A stretch of DNA of 64,000 nt, from positions 78,782 to 142,781 of the forward strand of contig JAZLLU010000012.1 of NCBI GenBank assembly GCA_045598285.1, read 5' to 3'. A model generated the notes under the pieces. The model was not told the origin of the DNA, did not search any database, and was given only the letters and a program-made list of their open reading frames with translations. Position numbers and translations under genes: made by a program. The stretch comes from RGIG5612 sp045598285. GTDB lineage: Bacteria; Bacillota; Clostridia; Lachnospirales; Lachnospiraceae. This document shows, piece after piece, positions 15,368-25,298 of this stretch. How positions within the stretch are numbered: position 1 is the stretch's first letter; every line of letters begins with the position of its first letter.

Positions 15368-16308
15368 AAACTACTTAAATCTTCTTCAACTCTTTTTATG
15401 TTTCTTTTTATTTCTTCTTTCAGCTCATCGCTGTTAGCAAATTTCTTTTCCGGTCTAATAAATTTATAAAATTTAACTTCACATGTTTTGCCATAAATAT
15501 CTAAATCAAAATCAAATATATTTGTTTCTACCGTTCTTTTATCGCCATCGTCAAAAGTTGGTCTGTTCCCTACATTAGTTATGCTTAAATATTCCTTTCC
15601 ATCAACAATTGTCTTAGTTGCATATACTCCATTAGGTGGCAAAACCTTTTCATCCGGAACAATAAAATTAATAGTTGGGAATCCCAAAGTTTTTCCTAAA
15701 TGTTTACCATGCGCTACCTTGCTTAAAATAGAAAACTCTGTCCCTAGCATAGCGCTAACATCCTCAAGATTTCCTTTAAATAATTCTTCTTTTATAAGCG
15801 TTGAACTAACTTCAACTTCCTCTTTGTATCCGCTAGGTTTATATTTGACTTTTTCTAAAGCAAAAACCTTAAAATTAAATTTTTCGCCTAGTTCTTTTAG
15901 TAACTTAACATCACCTTTTCTATCTTTTCCAAAGCAAAAATCTTCACCAACAATAATTGCCTTAGTATCTAACTTATTTACCAAAACATTTAGAACAAAA
16001 TCTTGTGGAGACATATTTCGAGTATTTTCGTTAAACGGAAACTCTACAATAAAATCAATACCATCTGCATATTTTTGATAAGGTCTTTCTTCATGTGAAA
16101 GAAGTGTTTGAACATTTTGCGCTGAAACAACTTTTGCGACAGGTATATCAAAAGTAAAAATAACTACCTTATAGTCAGGGTTTTCTATTTTTAAATTAAT
16201 AGCAGTATTAAAAAGTAATTGATGGCCAATATGATTTCCATCAAACTTTCCTAAAGTAACAATACTACTATTAAATTGTTCGCTATCAAGATCAGTAATA
16301 TACTTCAT
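15364..16308 (-). CDS. ribF: Bifunctional riboflavin kinase / FAD synthetase
   Basis: This enzyme makes FMN and then FAD from riboflavin. The N-terminal FAD synthetase half has VTLGKFDGNHIGHQLL (GxFDGxHxGH motif). The C-terminal riboflavin kinase half has GKTLGFPTINF and VYATKT and ends near GNRPTFDDGDKRTVETNIFDF. Its 314 residues are normal for the family. It overlaps truB by 4 nt, the usual Firmicutes order truB-ribF. No FMN riboswitch is visible ahead of it. Confidence 0.95.
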   Translation of the reverse strand: MKYITDLDSEQFNSSIVTLGKFDGNHIGHQLLFNTAINLKIENPDYKVVIFTFDIPVAKVVSAQNVQTLLSHEERPYQKYADGIDFIVEFPFNENTRNMSPQDFVLNVLVNKLDTKAIIVGEDFCFGKDRKGDVKLLKELGEKFNFKVFALEKVKYKPSGYKEEVEVSSTLIKEELFKGNLEDVSAMLGTEFSILSKVAHGKHLGKTLGFPTINFIVPDEKVLPPNGVYATKTIVDGKEYLSITNVGNRPTFDDGDKRTVETNIFDFDLDIYGKTCEVKFYKFIRPEKKFANSDELKEEIKRNIKRVEEDLSSL

Positions 16309-17243
16309 ACGAACATTTTCTCACACTTAAAACATTTATCTTTATTATCGAATCTATATAAAGCATAAAAATCACCTGCATTATCATACATACGGTAAAT
16401 TTTATCTTCAGATTCTTTATCAAACTCTACTTCATTTATTTCAAGCCAATTTCCAAAAACTAGTTTTTTAACTGCCGTTTCGCAAACAATAGCCTTTGGA
16501 TATTTTTTAAGGAAAGCATCGGTAGGAATAATAATCTCTTCAAGACGACCTTCATTACTTAAATTTTCTATCTGACTAATTTTGAAAGCATCCTTGCCCT
16601 CTAGCATTGACGTCCTTGTTCGCTCTAATGACTCCAAGCATGCAGGAAGCGAAAAATAATTTCCAATATCTTCGCAAAGAGTTCTTACATACGTACCTTT
16701 TGAACAATCAACTACAAAACTGATATGAATTAGATCGTCAAAAACTTTAATATCGTCAAAAGAATAAATGTTTATCTTTCTTTTTTTTCTTTCTACTTCT
16801 TTGCCTTTTCTGGCAGCGTCAACAAGTTTAACCCCATTAACTTTTATTGCACTATACATTGGTGGGATTTGCTCTATGCTACCTGTGAAATTTTCAAAAG
16901 CCTTTTTTATATTTGCCTTAAAATCTCCACCAGGAAATTTAGCTAAAACTTTTTCTTTGATTTCTTCTAGGCTAGCTTCTTCTAAAATCTCACCGCTAAT
17001 ATCTAGCGTATCCGTTTTCTTCCCCAAAAGCATAACGGCCTTATATTGTTTATCAGTGTCCATCAAAAAATCAACTAGCTTTGTTGCCTTTCCTATACAA
17101 ACAGGAAGAACGCCAAAAGCGTCCGGATCTAAAGTTCCTGTATGGCCCACCTTCTTTTCACCTGTTATTTTTCTAATCTTATAAACAACAGAAAAAGAAG
17201 TCATTCCTTTTTCTTTATAAACATTAATAACACCGTTTTTCAT
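16305..17243 (-). CDS. truB: tRNA pseudouridine(55) synthase
   Basis: It converts U55 of tRNAs to pseudouridine in the T loop. The start MKNGVINVYKEKGMTSF and the catalytic motif VGHTGTLDPDAFGVLPVCIGKATK contain the conserved aspartate (GTLDP). A C-terminal region of about 60 residues fits the usual PUA-like extension. It is 312 residues, near normal. It lies between nrnA (1 nt upstream) and ribF. Confidence 0.96.
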   Translation of the reverse strand: MKNGVINVYKEKGMTSFSVVYKIRKITGEKKVGHTGTLDPDAFGVLPVCIGKATKLVDFLMDTDKQYKAVMLLGKKTDTLDISGEILEEASLEEIKEKVLAKFPGGDFKANIKKAFENFTGSIEQIPPMYSAIKVNGVKLVDAARKGKEVERKKRKINIYSFDDIKVFDDLIHISFVVDCSKGTYVRTLCEDIGNYFSLPACLESLERTRTSMLEGKDAFKISQIENLSNEGRLEEIIIPTDAFLKKYPKAIVCETAVKKLVFGNWLEINEVEFDKESEDKIYRMYDNAGDFYALYRFDNKDKCFKCEKMFV

Positions 17244-17244
17244 T

Positions 17245-18192
17245 CTATAAATATTTTGCTATCTCAGCCAAAACCTTTGGCATAGTATCTTCTAGAGTCC
17301 CTTGCAAAGTGCAGCCACTTGCTCTTACATGACCTCCGCCGCCAAAAGCACAAGCAACTTTGTTAACATCAAATGGATCAATGCTTCTTAGCGAGAACTT
17401 AATATTTCCAGCAGCTGTTTCATAAGAAAAGACAGCGACCACTACTCCATCCGTAAGTCTTAGTTGAGGAACGATTCCATCAATCTCATTATTAGTTACA
17501 TCAAAGTCACACATATCTTTTCTACTAATAGAAGAATAAATAACTTTGCCATCAAAAGCTAACTTACTATTTATTAGAGCATAACCCATAATTCTATTTT
17601 CGTTATAAGTTTTAAGATAAAAACTATTATCGATAATATAATCCGCAGGAATGTCGTACATTAAAAGTTTACTAACAATTTCCATAGTCTTAGAAGATGT
17701 AGAAGGATACTTAAATACTCCAGTATCAAAAACTATACCAGTATAGATGCAAATTGCTATGTCTCTATCTAACTTATCAGGGAATAAAAGGTCATAAATT
17801 ACCTCGCTTGCACTGCTAGAATCGGGAACGATTATATTTTCATCAGCAAATCCTTCGTTTGAAACATGATGATCTATGCAAATAGTTTTTTTAGATTTTT
17901 TGAAATATTTATCCGCTTTGCCTATTCTATCAAAAGAAGCACTATCTAAAGCAATAAGCAAATCAAAGCCATCCTTTACAGGATAATCAGAAATTATCTC
18001 ATCAAATCCTTTTAAGAACGCAAGTTTTTCACTTGGTTTTTCCAAAAAAAGTGAAACATTAATTTGCGGATAATTCTTTTTTACATAATTATATAAAGCA
18101 AGCGTTGAACCAACACAATCTCCATCCGGATGCACATGTCCCGTAATAGCTAACTTATCTATACCATTTAATACTTCATCAATCCTTATCAT
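17245..18192 (-). CDS. nrnA: DHH/DHHA1 phosphoesterase (NrnA-like)
   Basis: This 315-residue bifunctional oligoribonuclease / pAp phosphatase-like protein degrades nanoRNAs or cyclic-dinucleotide breakdown products. The metal site appears as GHVHPDGDCVGS, LIALDSAS and CIDHHVSN (DHH motif). The C-terminal DHHA1 domain ends with FGGGGHVRASGC. It overlaps rbfA by 14 nt, and nrnA is a standard neighbour of rbfA and truB in clostridia. Confidence 0.94.
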   Translation of the reverse strand: MIRIDEVLNGIDKLAITGHVHPDGDCVGSTLALYNYVKKNYPQINVSLFLEKPSEKLAFLKGFDEIISDYPVKDGFDLLIALDSASFDRIGKADKYFKKSKKTICIDHHVSNEGFADENIIVPDSSSASEVIYDLLFPDKLDRDIAICIYTGIVFDTGVFKYPSTSSKTMEIVSKLLMYDIPADYIIDNSFYLKTYNENRIMGYALINSKLAFDGKVIYSSISRKDMCDFDVTNNEIDGIVPQLRLTDGVVVAVFSYETAAGNIKFSLRSIDPFDVNKVACAFGGGGHVRASGCTLQGTLEDTMPKVLAEIAKYL

Positions 18193-18544
18193 CTAATCCA
18201 GCGCAAACCTCATCAATCTTTTTCATCATATCCATAGCATCTTCTATGGTTGAATCCATAATAAATTCTAATGAAGGAGTGTTACGAAGATTAAGTCTGT
18301 GAGCTAATTCTCTTCTAATAAATCCTTCAGCATTTTTAAGGCCAACCATAGTTTTTGCTCTATCTTCATCATTTCCTAACACGCTCATATAAATCTTTGC
18401 TGTTTTTAAGTCAGGAGCGACCTCAGCAAGAACAACTGATGTGAAAGGATGAATTCTAGGATCTTTTACATCTCTAATAATTGCACTAAGTTCTTTTTGA
18501 ACTTCATTATTAATTCTAGTGTTTTTAATTGAACCTTTTTTCAT
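18179..18544 (-). CDS. rbfA: 30S ribosome-binding factor A
   Basis: This 121-residue KH-like protein is needed for 16S rRNA 5'-end maturation and cold adaptation. It shows RINNEVQKELSAIIRDVKDPRI near the N-terminus, then AKIYMSVLG, and ELAHRLNLRNTPSLEFIMDSTI near the end. Its start shares one base with the infB stop. Confidence 0.95.
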   Translation of the reverse strand: MKKGSIKNTRINNEVQKELSAIIRDVKDPRIHPFTSVVLAEVAPDLKTAKIYMSVLGNDEDRAKTMVGLKNAEGFIRRELAHRLNLRNTPSLEFIMDSTIEDAMDMMKKIDEVCAGLDDKD

Positions 18545-21276
18545 TACGATCTTGGTACTTCCTTCATAATATATACTTGCATAGTATCGCCTTCTTTAAT
18601 GTCTGAGAAACCATCAAGAACGATACCACACTCATAACCAGACTTAACTTCCTTAACGTCATCGGTAAATCTCTTAAGAGAAGCAATAGGTCCGTCATAG
18701 AGTTGTTCATCGCCTCTAGTAAGACGAACTTTAGAATCTCTAGTAACAACACCGTCTGTAACATAAGAACCAGCAATAATACCAACACCAGACGCTTTGA
18801 AAGTTTGTCTAACTTCAATACTACCTGTAACAACTTCTTCAAAAATAGGTTCAAGCATACCCTTCATAGCAGCTTCAACGTCATCAATAGCGTTATAAAT
18901 TACGCTATAGCTACGCATATCAACCTTTTCATGTTCAATTGTGTCTCTTGCAACGGCATCCGCTTGAACATTGAATGCAATAATAATTGCACTAGAAGCA
19001 GAGGCTAAAATAGCATCAGATTCATTGACATTACCAACACCAGAGTGAATTACCTTAACAACAACTTCATCGTTAGAAAGTTTTTCAAGAGATTCTTTAA
19101 TAGCCTCAACACTACCTTGAACGTCGGCCTTGATAATAATTTCAAGCTCTTTAAGTTCGCCAGCTTTCATTTGATCGAAGAGGTCATCTAAGTTAGTCTT
19201 CTTCTTAGTACCTGCAAGAAGTTTCTTCTTGTTTTCTTCAACGAATACTGAAGCGAACGCCTTAGCATCTTTATCATTATCGAAAGCCATGAAAACTTCG
19301 CCAGCATTAGGGACACCATTCATACCAGTAATTTCAACAGGTGTTGAAGGAGTTGCGAGCGTTACCTTTTCGCCTCTATCGTTTGTCATTGAACGAACCT
19401 TACCATAAGCTTCACCCATAGCAATATTATCGCCAACTTTCAATGTGCCTTTTTGAACCAAAACTGTTGCGACAGAACCTCTACCCTTATCAAGCTTAGC
19501 TTCGATAACAAGACCTCTAGCCATTCTATCTTTATTCGCCTTTAGTTCTAATATTTCGGTATCAAGAATTACCATATCAAGGAGTTCTTTAATACCATCA
19601 CCATGTTTAGCCGAAACAGGACAAAAAATAGTATTTCCTCCCCAATCTTCAGGAACTAATTCATGTTCTGAAAGTTCTTGTTTAACCTTATCAATATTTG
19701 CACCAGGCTTATCAATTTTATTAACGGCAACAATTACATGAATTCCAGCTGCTTTAGCATGGTTAATAGCCTCAATTGTTTGAGGCATAACTCCGTCATC
19801 AGCAGCAACAACTAAGATTGCAACGTCAGTAGCCATAGCACCACGAAGTCTCATAGCAGTGAACGCTTCATGACCTGGTGTATCAAGGAATGTGATTTGT
19901 TCTCCAGAAGAAAGTGTAACCATATAAGCACCAATGTGCTGAGTAATACCACCAGCTTCTTTTGAAATAACATTAGTTTTTCTAATAGCATCAAGAAGTG
20001 AAGTTTTACCATGATCAACGTGACCCATTACACAAACAACTGGTGGACGTTTAGTCATTGTTGAAACATCCTCTTCTTCCTCTTTAAGAAGTTCTTCAAT
20101 ATAGTCAATAACAACTTCATGCTCAACTAAAATATCCATCTCAAGGCAGATATTTTCAGCTGTTTCAAAATCAAGAACATCGTTAAGTGTAAGTACCTGA
20201 CCAGCTAAGAATAATTTCTTAATAAGAGCTGAAGGTTGCATCTTTAATTTAGCCGCAAAGTCTTTAACTGAAATTGCTTCAGGAAGAGTAATTACTTTAA
20301 TCTCTTCTTCTACTACTTCTTCAACTTGCTTTTGAATTCTTTGTGCACCACGCTCATTTTCTAGACGGTCAAATTTATCACCATGTTGTTTTTCACCATG
20401 ACGAGTTTTTCCGCCCTTACCCTTACCTTTAGAGCTATCCATAATTGGACCGCCCTGATTTCTATTTTGATTATTACCTTGCCCACTTCTTTGCTGATTA
20501 TTTTTTCTGTCATTTTTGCCGCCTTTATTTTCCTTAGTTCTAGCAGCTTGAATATCTTGTACAGAAACAGTACCCTTAACAATTTTTTCTCTAAGGGATT
20601 TAACAGCTTCACTTTCTTTTGCTTTATTTTCTTCAGCAACTTTCTTTTCAACTTTTTTAGGTTCTTCCTTTTTTGCCTCCTTAGAAGCTTTCATAGCTTC
20701 TAATTCATCATCAGGAATTCTATCCTTTGCAGGTCTAATTTGGCTTGGCAAAGGTTTTTTAGCCTCATCATCCGGTGTTCTTAAACTAGCAGGAGTTCTT
20801 TTAAGCGGTTGTTTCTTTTCCGTTTCTTTTTCTTCTTGCTGACGAGCAAGAGCTTTACCTTTTTCAGTCTTTGAATGTTGTGGATTAAATACAGCAATAA
20901 TTTTTTTCTTTTTCTTTGGCTGTTCTTCTCCTGCTTGTTCTTTTTCTAAAGCAGCTTTTTTAGCCTCAATCTTAGCTATTTGTTTTCCACCGTCTTCATT
21001 TTTTTCACCTTCAGCCGTTCTAGTAGGAACAGTTTTTGGTTGCTCTTTAGCAATAAAATCTGGAACAGCAATCGCTTTAACTTTTGGTTTTTCTTCTGCT
21101 ATAGTATTTTCTTTAGCAGAAGATTTTTTCTTGTCAAAATTATCTCTTACCTTTTCAACCATATCATCAGGACAAGCGCTCATATGGCTTTTTATATTAG
21201 CGCCCTCTTTTTTGAGATATTCAACAAGCACTTTATTTTCTACGCCTAATTCTTTAGCTAATTCGTGTATTCTCAA
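18544..21276 (-). CDS. infB: Translation initiation factor IF-2
   Basis: This 910-residue GTPase delivers fMet-tRNA to the 30S subunit. An N-terminal IF2_N motif (MRIHELAKELGVENKVLVEYLKKEG) precedes a long, low-complexity Lys/Glu-rich linker. A second IF2_N-like segment lies near 335-385. The G domain starts near residue 420 with GHVDHGKTS, then DTPGHEAFTAMR and NKIDKP, followed by domains II-IV. It is of normal length, with a linker typical of Firmicutes. It follows the L7Ae-like gene by 25 nt. Confidence 0.97.
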   Translation of the reverse strand: MRIHELAKELGVENKVLVEYLKKEGANIKSHMSACPDDMVEKVRDNFDKKKSSAKENTIAEEKPKVKAIAVPDFIAKEQPKTVPTRTAEGEKNEDGGKQIAKIEAKKAALEKEQAGEEQPKKKKKIIAVFNPQHSKTEKGKALARQQEEKETEKKQPLKRTPASLRTPDDEAKKPLPSQIRPAKDRIPDDELEAMKASKEAKKEEPKKVEKKVAEENKAKESEAVKSLREKIVKGTVSVQDIQAARTKENKGGKNDRKNNQQRSGQGNNQNRNQGGPIMDSSKGKGKGGKTRHGEKQHGDKFDRLENERGAQRIQKQVEEVVEEEIKVITLPEAISVKDFAAKLKMQPSALIKKLFLAGQVLTLNDVLDFETAENICLEMDILVEHEVVIDYIEELLKEEEEDVSTMTKRPPVVCVMGHVDHGKTSLLDAIRKTNVISKEAGGITQHIGAYMVTLSSGEQITFLDTPGHEAFTAMRLRGAMATDVAILVVAADDGVMPQTIEAINHAKAAGIHVIVAVNKIDKPGANIDKVKQELSEHELVPEDWGGNTIFCPVSAKHGDGIKELLDMVILDTEILELKANKDRMARGLVIEAKLDKGRGSVATVLVQKGTLKVGDNIAMGEAYGKVRSMTNDRGEKVTLATPSTPVEITGMNGVPNAGEVFMAFDNDKDAKAFASVFVEENKKKLLAGTKKKTNLDDLFDQMKAGELKELEIIIKADVQGSVEAIKESLEKLSNDEVVVKVIHSGVGNVNESDAILASASSAIIIAFNVQADAVARDTIEHEKVDMRSYSVIYNAIDDVEAAMKGMLEPIFEEVVTGSIEVRQTFKASGVGIIAGSYVTDGVVTRDSKVRLTRGDEQLYDGPIASLKRFTDDVKEVKSGYECGIVLDGFSDIKEGDTMQVYIMKEVPRS

Positions 21277-21301
21277 ATTTTTACCTCCTATAAGATAAAA
21301 C

Positions 21302-21625
21302 CTACATTTCTTTTAATTTCTCAATTATGCTTTTTGCAAAGCCTTCGTCTGTAACTGCTACACTCGCACGCACGGCACATCCTAAAATTTTTCCGATGTT
21401 TTCTTTCGTGCTATATTCATATATCGGAACTTTTCTATAATTACACATATCATTAAAATGTTTTTTTGTATTATCAGAAGCGTTCTTAGCAACTATCACT
21501 AAAAAACTTTTTCCATCTGTTAGAGCTTTTTCAGTCATAAACTCTCCGCTAACTAGTCGGCCTGCCTTGCGGGCTAGCCCTAAAAGCGATAATACCTTAT
21601 CTATTGGCAAGCGTTTTTCCGACAT
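21302..21625 (-). CDS. L7Ae/L30e-type ribosomal-associated protein (YlxQ-like)
   Basis: This 107-residue K-turn RNA-binding protein of the L7Ae family is encoded between nusA and infB, as in other Firmicutes. LGLARKAGRLVSGE and LVIVAKNASDNTKKHF are family-typical. In most relatives a ylxR (DUF448) gene lies between nusA and this gene. Here only 24 nt separate them, so ylxR is absent from this locus. Confidence 0.9.
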   Translation of the reverse strand: MSEKRLPIDKVLSLLGLARKAGRLVSGEFMTEKALTDGKSFLVIVAKNASDNTKKHFNDMCNYRKVPIYEYSTKENIGKILGCAVRASVAVTDEGFAKSIIEKLKEM

Positions 21626-21649
21626 AGTAATTAATAAGCTCCATTTTAT

Positions 21650-22903
21650 TTATTCTTCAGTTTCAGACTCTTCTTCGGCTTCTTCTTCAACTTCTTCGAG
21701 AACTTCTACTTCTTCATCTTCTTCGAGAACTTCTTCTTCTTCAACTTCTTCGAGAACTTCTACTTCTTCAACTTCCTCAACCTCGAGTTCATCGTTATCT
21801 TCGAATTCACCGTCCTCATAATCACCATTATTAATTTCATCTAATATATCAGCCGCCTGAGTTTCATTAAGAATATCAATCTTAAATCCAGTAAGTCTTG
21901 CAGCAAGACGAGCGTTTTGACCTTCTTTACCAATTGCAAGAGAAAGTTGATAATCAGGAACAATAACTGTTGCCGTCTTTTCTTCCGGATCGCATAGTAC
22001 AGAAACAACTTTTGCTGGACTAAGTGCATTCTCAATTAAGATAGCTGGATTATCTGACCAATTAATAATATCTATCTTTTCACCTTTCAATTCTGAAACT
22101 ACAGCGTTAACACGCATACCATTCATACCTACGCATGCTCCGACTGGATCAACATCAGGATCATTGCTCCATACAGCCATCTTAGTTCTACTACCTGCTT
22201 CACGAGCAATAGACATAATCTCAACTGTACCGTCTTTAATTTCTGCAACTTCAGATTCAAATAATTTTCTAACTAATTCAGGATGTGTTCTAGAAACTAA
22301 AATTCTAAGAGATTTCTTAGGATTCTTAACTTCAAGTACATAAACCTTAATTCTTTCGCCTGCGCGAAGTCTTTCACTTTTAACTTGCTCATTGTCGTTT
22401 AAGATGCCATCAGCTTTACCCATGTTAATGATAATGCTTTGCTCATTGAATCTTTGAACAACACCTGTTGCAATGTCATGTTCCTTAGCCAAGAACTCTT
22501 CATAAACATTGTTCTTTTCTTTTTCTCTAAGAGATTGAAGAAGAACGTTCTTAGCATTTTGAGTTGCGATACGGCTAAATTCTTTTGATTCAGCAGCTAA
22601 TCTAACAACTTCACCCAACTCACATGTTGGATAGATTTTCCTTGCATCTTCGAGTGAAATTTCTAAAAGAACATTTTCAACTTCATCAACAACAGTCTTC
22701 TCTGCATAAACGAAAAATTCGCCAGTCTTTTCATCAACCTTTGCGAAAACGTTTTCAGCTGCTAAGAGTTCGTCTTTTTCTTTTTTGTACTGTGTCTTAT
22801 ATGCATTAACTAATGCACTTTCAATTGCACCTAAGATAGACTCTTTGCTGATGTCTTTTTCTTTTTCCAAAATTTCTAATGCTTCCATTAATTCGCTTGC
22901 CAT
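21650..22903 (-). CDS. nusA: Transcription termination/antitermination factor NusA
   Basis: This 417-residue RNA polymerase-binding factor has an N-terminal domain (about 1-125), an S1 domain (VVQRFNEQSIIINMGKADGIL) and two KH domains (DPVGACVGMNGMRVNAVVSEL and SLAIGKEGQNARLAARLTG). After about residue 355 the usual end is extended by some 60 residues of almost pure Glu/Val/Leu repeats (EVEEVEVLEEVEEE). The DNA there is correspondingly repetitive and may vary in length between strains. Confidence 0.96.
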   Translation of the reverse strand: MASELMEALEILEKEKDISKESILGAIESALVNAYKTQYKKEKDELLAAENVFAKVDEKTGEFFVYAEKTVVDEVENVLLEISLEDARKIYPTCELGEVVRLAAESKEFSRIATQNAKNVLLQSLREKEKNNVYEEFLAKEHDIATGVVQRFNEQSIIINMGKADGILNDNEQVKSERLRAGERIKVYVLEVKNPKKSLRILVSRTHPELVRKLFESEVAEIKDGTVEIMSIAREAGSRTKMAVWSNDPDVDPVGACVGMNGMRVNAVVSELKGEKIDIINWSDNPAILIENALSPAKVVSVLCDPEEKTATVIVPDYQLSLAIGKEGQNARLAARLTGFKIDILNETQAADILDEINNGDYEDGEFEDNDELEVEEVEEVEVLEEVEEEEVLEEDEEVEVLEEVEEEAEEESETEE

Positions 22904-22942
22904 AATTAATTTCTCCTTTTATTTATTTTTAAGTTTTTTAGC

Positions 22943-23407
22943 TTAGAAATCAAAATATTGTTTAATAACTGAAATATCTTTTCTTGATAAAGTTACTAAC
23001 TCTTCTTTATCGGCACCTACATCAATTACTACGTTTTCTTCCGAATAATCTTTCAAGTCACCAATAAACTCTTTACAATCTTCAATCGGCTTATACGTAT
23101 GAATTTCAACAGGCTTTCCTAAATTTCTTTCAAAGTCTCTTTCTTTTTTCAGAGGCCTGGTTAATCCTGGCGAACTGACTTCTAGAATATAAGCTTCGCT
23201 AATAAAATCTTCTGCGTCCAACTTAGCTTCTAGAACTCTACTTACTAGCTCGCAATCATTTATATTAATTCCACCTTCTTTGTCGATGTAAGCTCTTAAA
23301 TACTTATCATTTCCTTCTTTTACGAACTCAACATCTACTAATTCAAAATTATTTTCTTTAAGAATAGGAATTAAAATTTCTTCAGTTTTGCTTTCAATAT
23401 TTGACAT
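22943..23407 (-). CDS. rimP: Ribosome maturation factor RimP
   Basis: This 154-residue protein is needed for 30S maturation. ATG 23407 is preferred because an AGAAAGGG ribosome site lies just upstream, whereas an earlier in-frame start would fall in a terminator hairpin. The sequence shows ELVDVEFVKEGNDKYLRAYIDKEGGININDCE and LEVSSPGLTRPLKKERDF, both family-specific. It is the first gene of the rimP-nusA-infB-rbfA-nrnA-truB-ribF operon. Confidence 0.95.
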   Translation of the reverse strand: MSNIESKTEEILIPILKENNFELVDVEFVKEGNDKYLRAYIDKEGGININDCELVSRVLEAKLDAEDFISEAYILEVSSPGLTRPLKKERDFERNLGKPVEIHTYKPIEDCKEFIGDLKDYSEENVVIDVGADKEELVTLSRKDISVIKQYFDF

Positions 23408-23427
23408 ATTACCCTTTCTCAAAAACT

Positions 23428-23454
23428 TGAGCGGGCCTTTTTCAGGTCCGCTCA
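23428..23454 (-). terminator. Intrinsic terminator between ABC exporter and rimP
   Basis: On the minus strand a TGAGCGG-(A/C)-CC stem closes on a CTGAAAAAGG-type loop and is followed by AGTTTTTGAG. It ends the exporter operon and lies only 21 nt before the rimP start, so any rimP promoter must be downstream, or readthrough supplies the operon. Confidence 0.8.
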
Positions 23455-23519
23455 AAACTAAGTTACATATTTAATCCTTTGTTAATATACCACCTAAGCC
23501 TATATATGGCAAGTGCTTT

Positions 23520-25298
23520 TTAGGAAAATTGTGCATTATAAAGTTCACTATATAAGCCACCTTTTTCCATGAGCGTGCTGTGCGTTCCAGTCTCAACAAC
23601 GTTACCATCTTTCATGACAATAATTAGGTCTGCATTCTTAATTGTTGAAAGACGATGTGCTATTACAAAACTTGTTCTATCTTTTGTAAGTTTATCCATA
23701 GCATTTTGAATTTGAATTTCCGTTCTAGTATCAACGTTGCTAGTAGCTTCATCAAGAATAAGAATAGGAGCATTCTCAAGCATAGCCCTTGCAATAGTGA
23801 TAAGTTGCTTTTGTCCAGCACTTAATGCACTTTCTTTTTGAATTACAGTATCTAATCCATCAGGAAGTGTATTCACAAAATGAGCTAGATTTGTTTCCTC
23901 TAAAACTTTATTGATTCTTCCTTCAAAAACATTCTCAATATTATAAACAATATTCTCGCGAAGTGTTCCGTTTATTACCCAAGTCTCTTGGAGAATCATT
24001 CCAAATATTTCTCTAAGTTCTTTAATAGGTATCTCGTTAATTGAGACTCCATCAACTAAAATATCACCACTTGTTATATCATAAAATCTCATAAGTAAAT
24101 TAACTAAAGTCGTCTTTCCTGCTCCCGTAGGTCCGATAATAGCAACCTTACTTCCTGGCTTAATTTTTTCAGAGAAGTTTTTAATTGTTAGATGGCTAGG
24201 ATCATATCCAAAACAAACATCCTTAAATTCAACTTCGCCAATAATACTTTTGCCGTTAAATTTTCGTTTTTTAACTCTTTCTTTTGGAATTTCTTTTTCA
24301 GAAAGGAAGCTAAATACTCTATTACATGCTGCGATTCCAAGTTGAAGTGCCGAACTTACTTGACCAATTTCTGCTAATGGAGTTTGGAATAATACAACAT
24401 ACACTATAAACCCAGTAATAATTCCAATATCAATGGTCTTGTCAGCATAAAGTAATCCACCAACAATTAATATTGCTGCGTATGTAAAATATGATATAAG
24501 CGACATAAAAGGCTCAACCATATTACCAATAGCTTGTGACTTAAACCAAACTTTAGAAAGAATACTATTCGTTTCTTTGAATTCTTCTTGCTTTCTATTT
24601 TGCGCATTAAAAGCTTTAATAACGAGTTGACCCGAATAGTTTTCTTCTATCTTTGAATTAAGAAGCGCGAGCGTTTCTTGATTTTTATTAAACAACGGAA
24701 TTGCAATTTTGAATGTCGACATTAAGACAATAGCCATCAAAGGTAATGAAATTACTACAACGATAGCTAATTGCCAACATGTAACGAACATTGCAATAAT
24801 AACACCAATAAGCATCAACACCGAATTAATAAGAATATTTACGCAATTTTGAAGTGTTGTTGCAAGTGTATCAATATCATTTGTAATAACCGAAAGAATA
24901 TCACCAATAGCTTTATTATCAAAGAAATCTAAAGGCATCCTATTTATCTTATGTGAAATTTGCCCTCTTAAATCCATTGTAAATTTTTGAATAACAACAT
25001 TCAAAACTAAGTTAGCAAGCAAACCACAAAGAAAGACTACTAAAATAAGTATGGTAAGTTTAATACCTAACGAAGAAACCGTATAAAAGTCTACATTAAA
25101 TATTGCTCCAGAAGATTTAACAGTCGTTGGGCTAATCGCATTTGTAAGTTCTCTTATATTTCCTGGAATTAAGATAGTAGCAATAATGCTAATAATAAGT
25201 AAAATAATTGCTATTGCAAATGAAGCATAATATTTCTTAAATGCTTTAACCATATCAAGAAATCCGGATTTTTTTTGTTTAGTATTTTCGTTCATCAT
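23520..25298 (-). CDS. ABC exporter half-transporter, canonical NBD (heterodimer partner 2)
   Basis: This 592-residue type IV ABC exporter half has six predicted N-terminal helices and a C-terminal ATPase. Walker A is GPTGAGKTT, Walker B is ILILDEATSNVD with catalytic Glu, and the H-loop is IAHRLSTI. The signature is LSAGQ, with Ala in place of the first Gly of LSGGQ. It overlaps its partner gene by 4 nt. Together they resemble BmrCD/LmrCD/EfrAB multidrug or lipid exporters, in which one ATP site is degenerate. The substrate is unknown. Confidence 0.93.
   Translation of the reverse strand: MMNENTKQKKSGFLDMVKAFKKYYASFAIAIILLIISIIATILIPGNIRELTNAISPTTVKSSGAIFNVDFYTVSSLGIKLTILILVVFLCGLLANLVLNVVIQKFTMDLRGQISHKINRMPLDFFDNKAIGDILSVITNDIDTLATTLQNCVNILINSVLMLIGVIIAMFVTCWQLAIVVVISLPLMAIVLMSTFKIAIPLFNKNQETLALLNSKIEENYSGQLVIKAFNAQNRKQEEFKETNSILSKVWFKSQAIGNMVEPFMSLISYFTYAAILIVGGLLYADKTIDIGIITGFIVYVVLFQTPLAEIGQVSSALQLGIAACNRVFSFLSEKEIPKERVKKRKFNGKSIIGEVEFKDVCFGYDPSHLTIKNFSEKIKPGSKVAIIGPTGAGKTTLVNLLMRFYDITSGDILVDGVSINEIPIKELREIFGMILQETWVINGTLRENIVYNIENVFEGRINKVLEETNLAHFVNTLPDGLDTVIQKESALSAGQKQLITIARAMLENAPILILDEATSNVDTRTEIQIQNAMDKLTKDRTSFVIAHRLSTIKNADLIIVMKDGNVVETGTHSTLMEKGGLYSELYNAQFS

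Noticed and set aside
21567..21821. Serine-rich plus-strand frame opposite nusA
   Set aside because: It is the reverse complement of the NusA acidic repeat tail; the Ser/Thr repeats merely mirror Glu codons.
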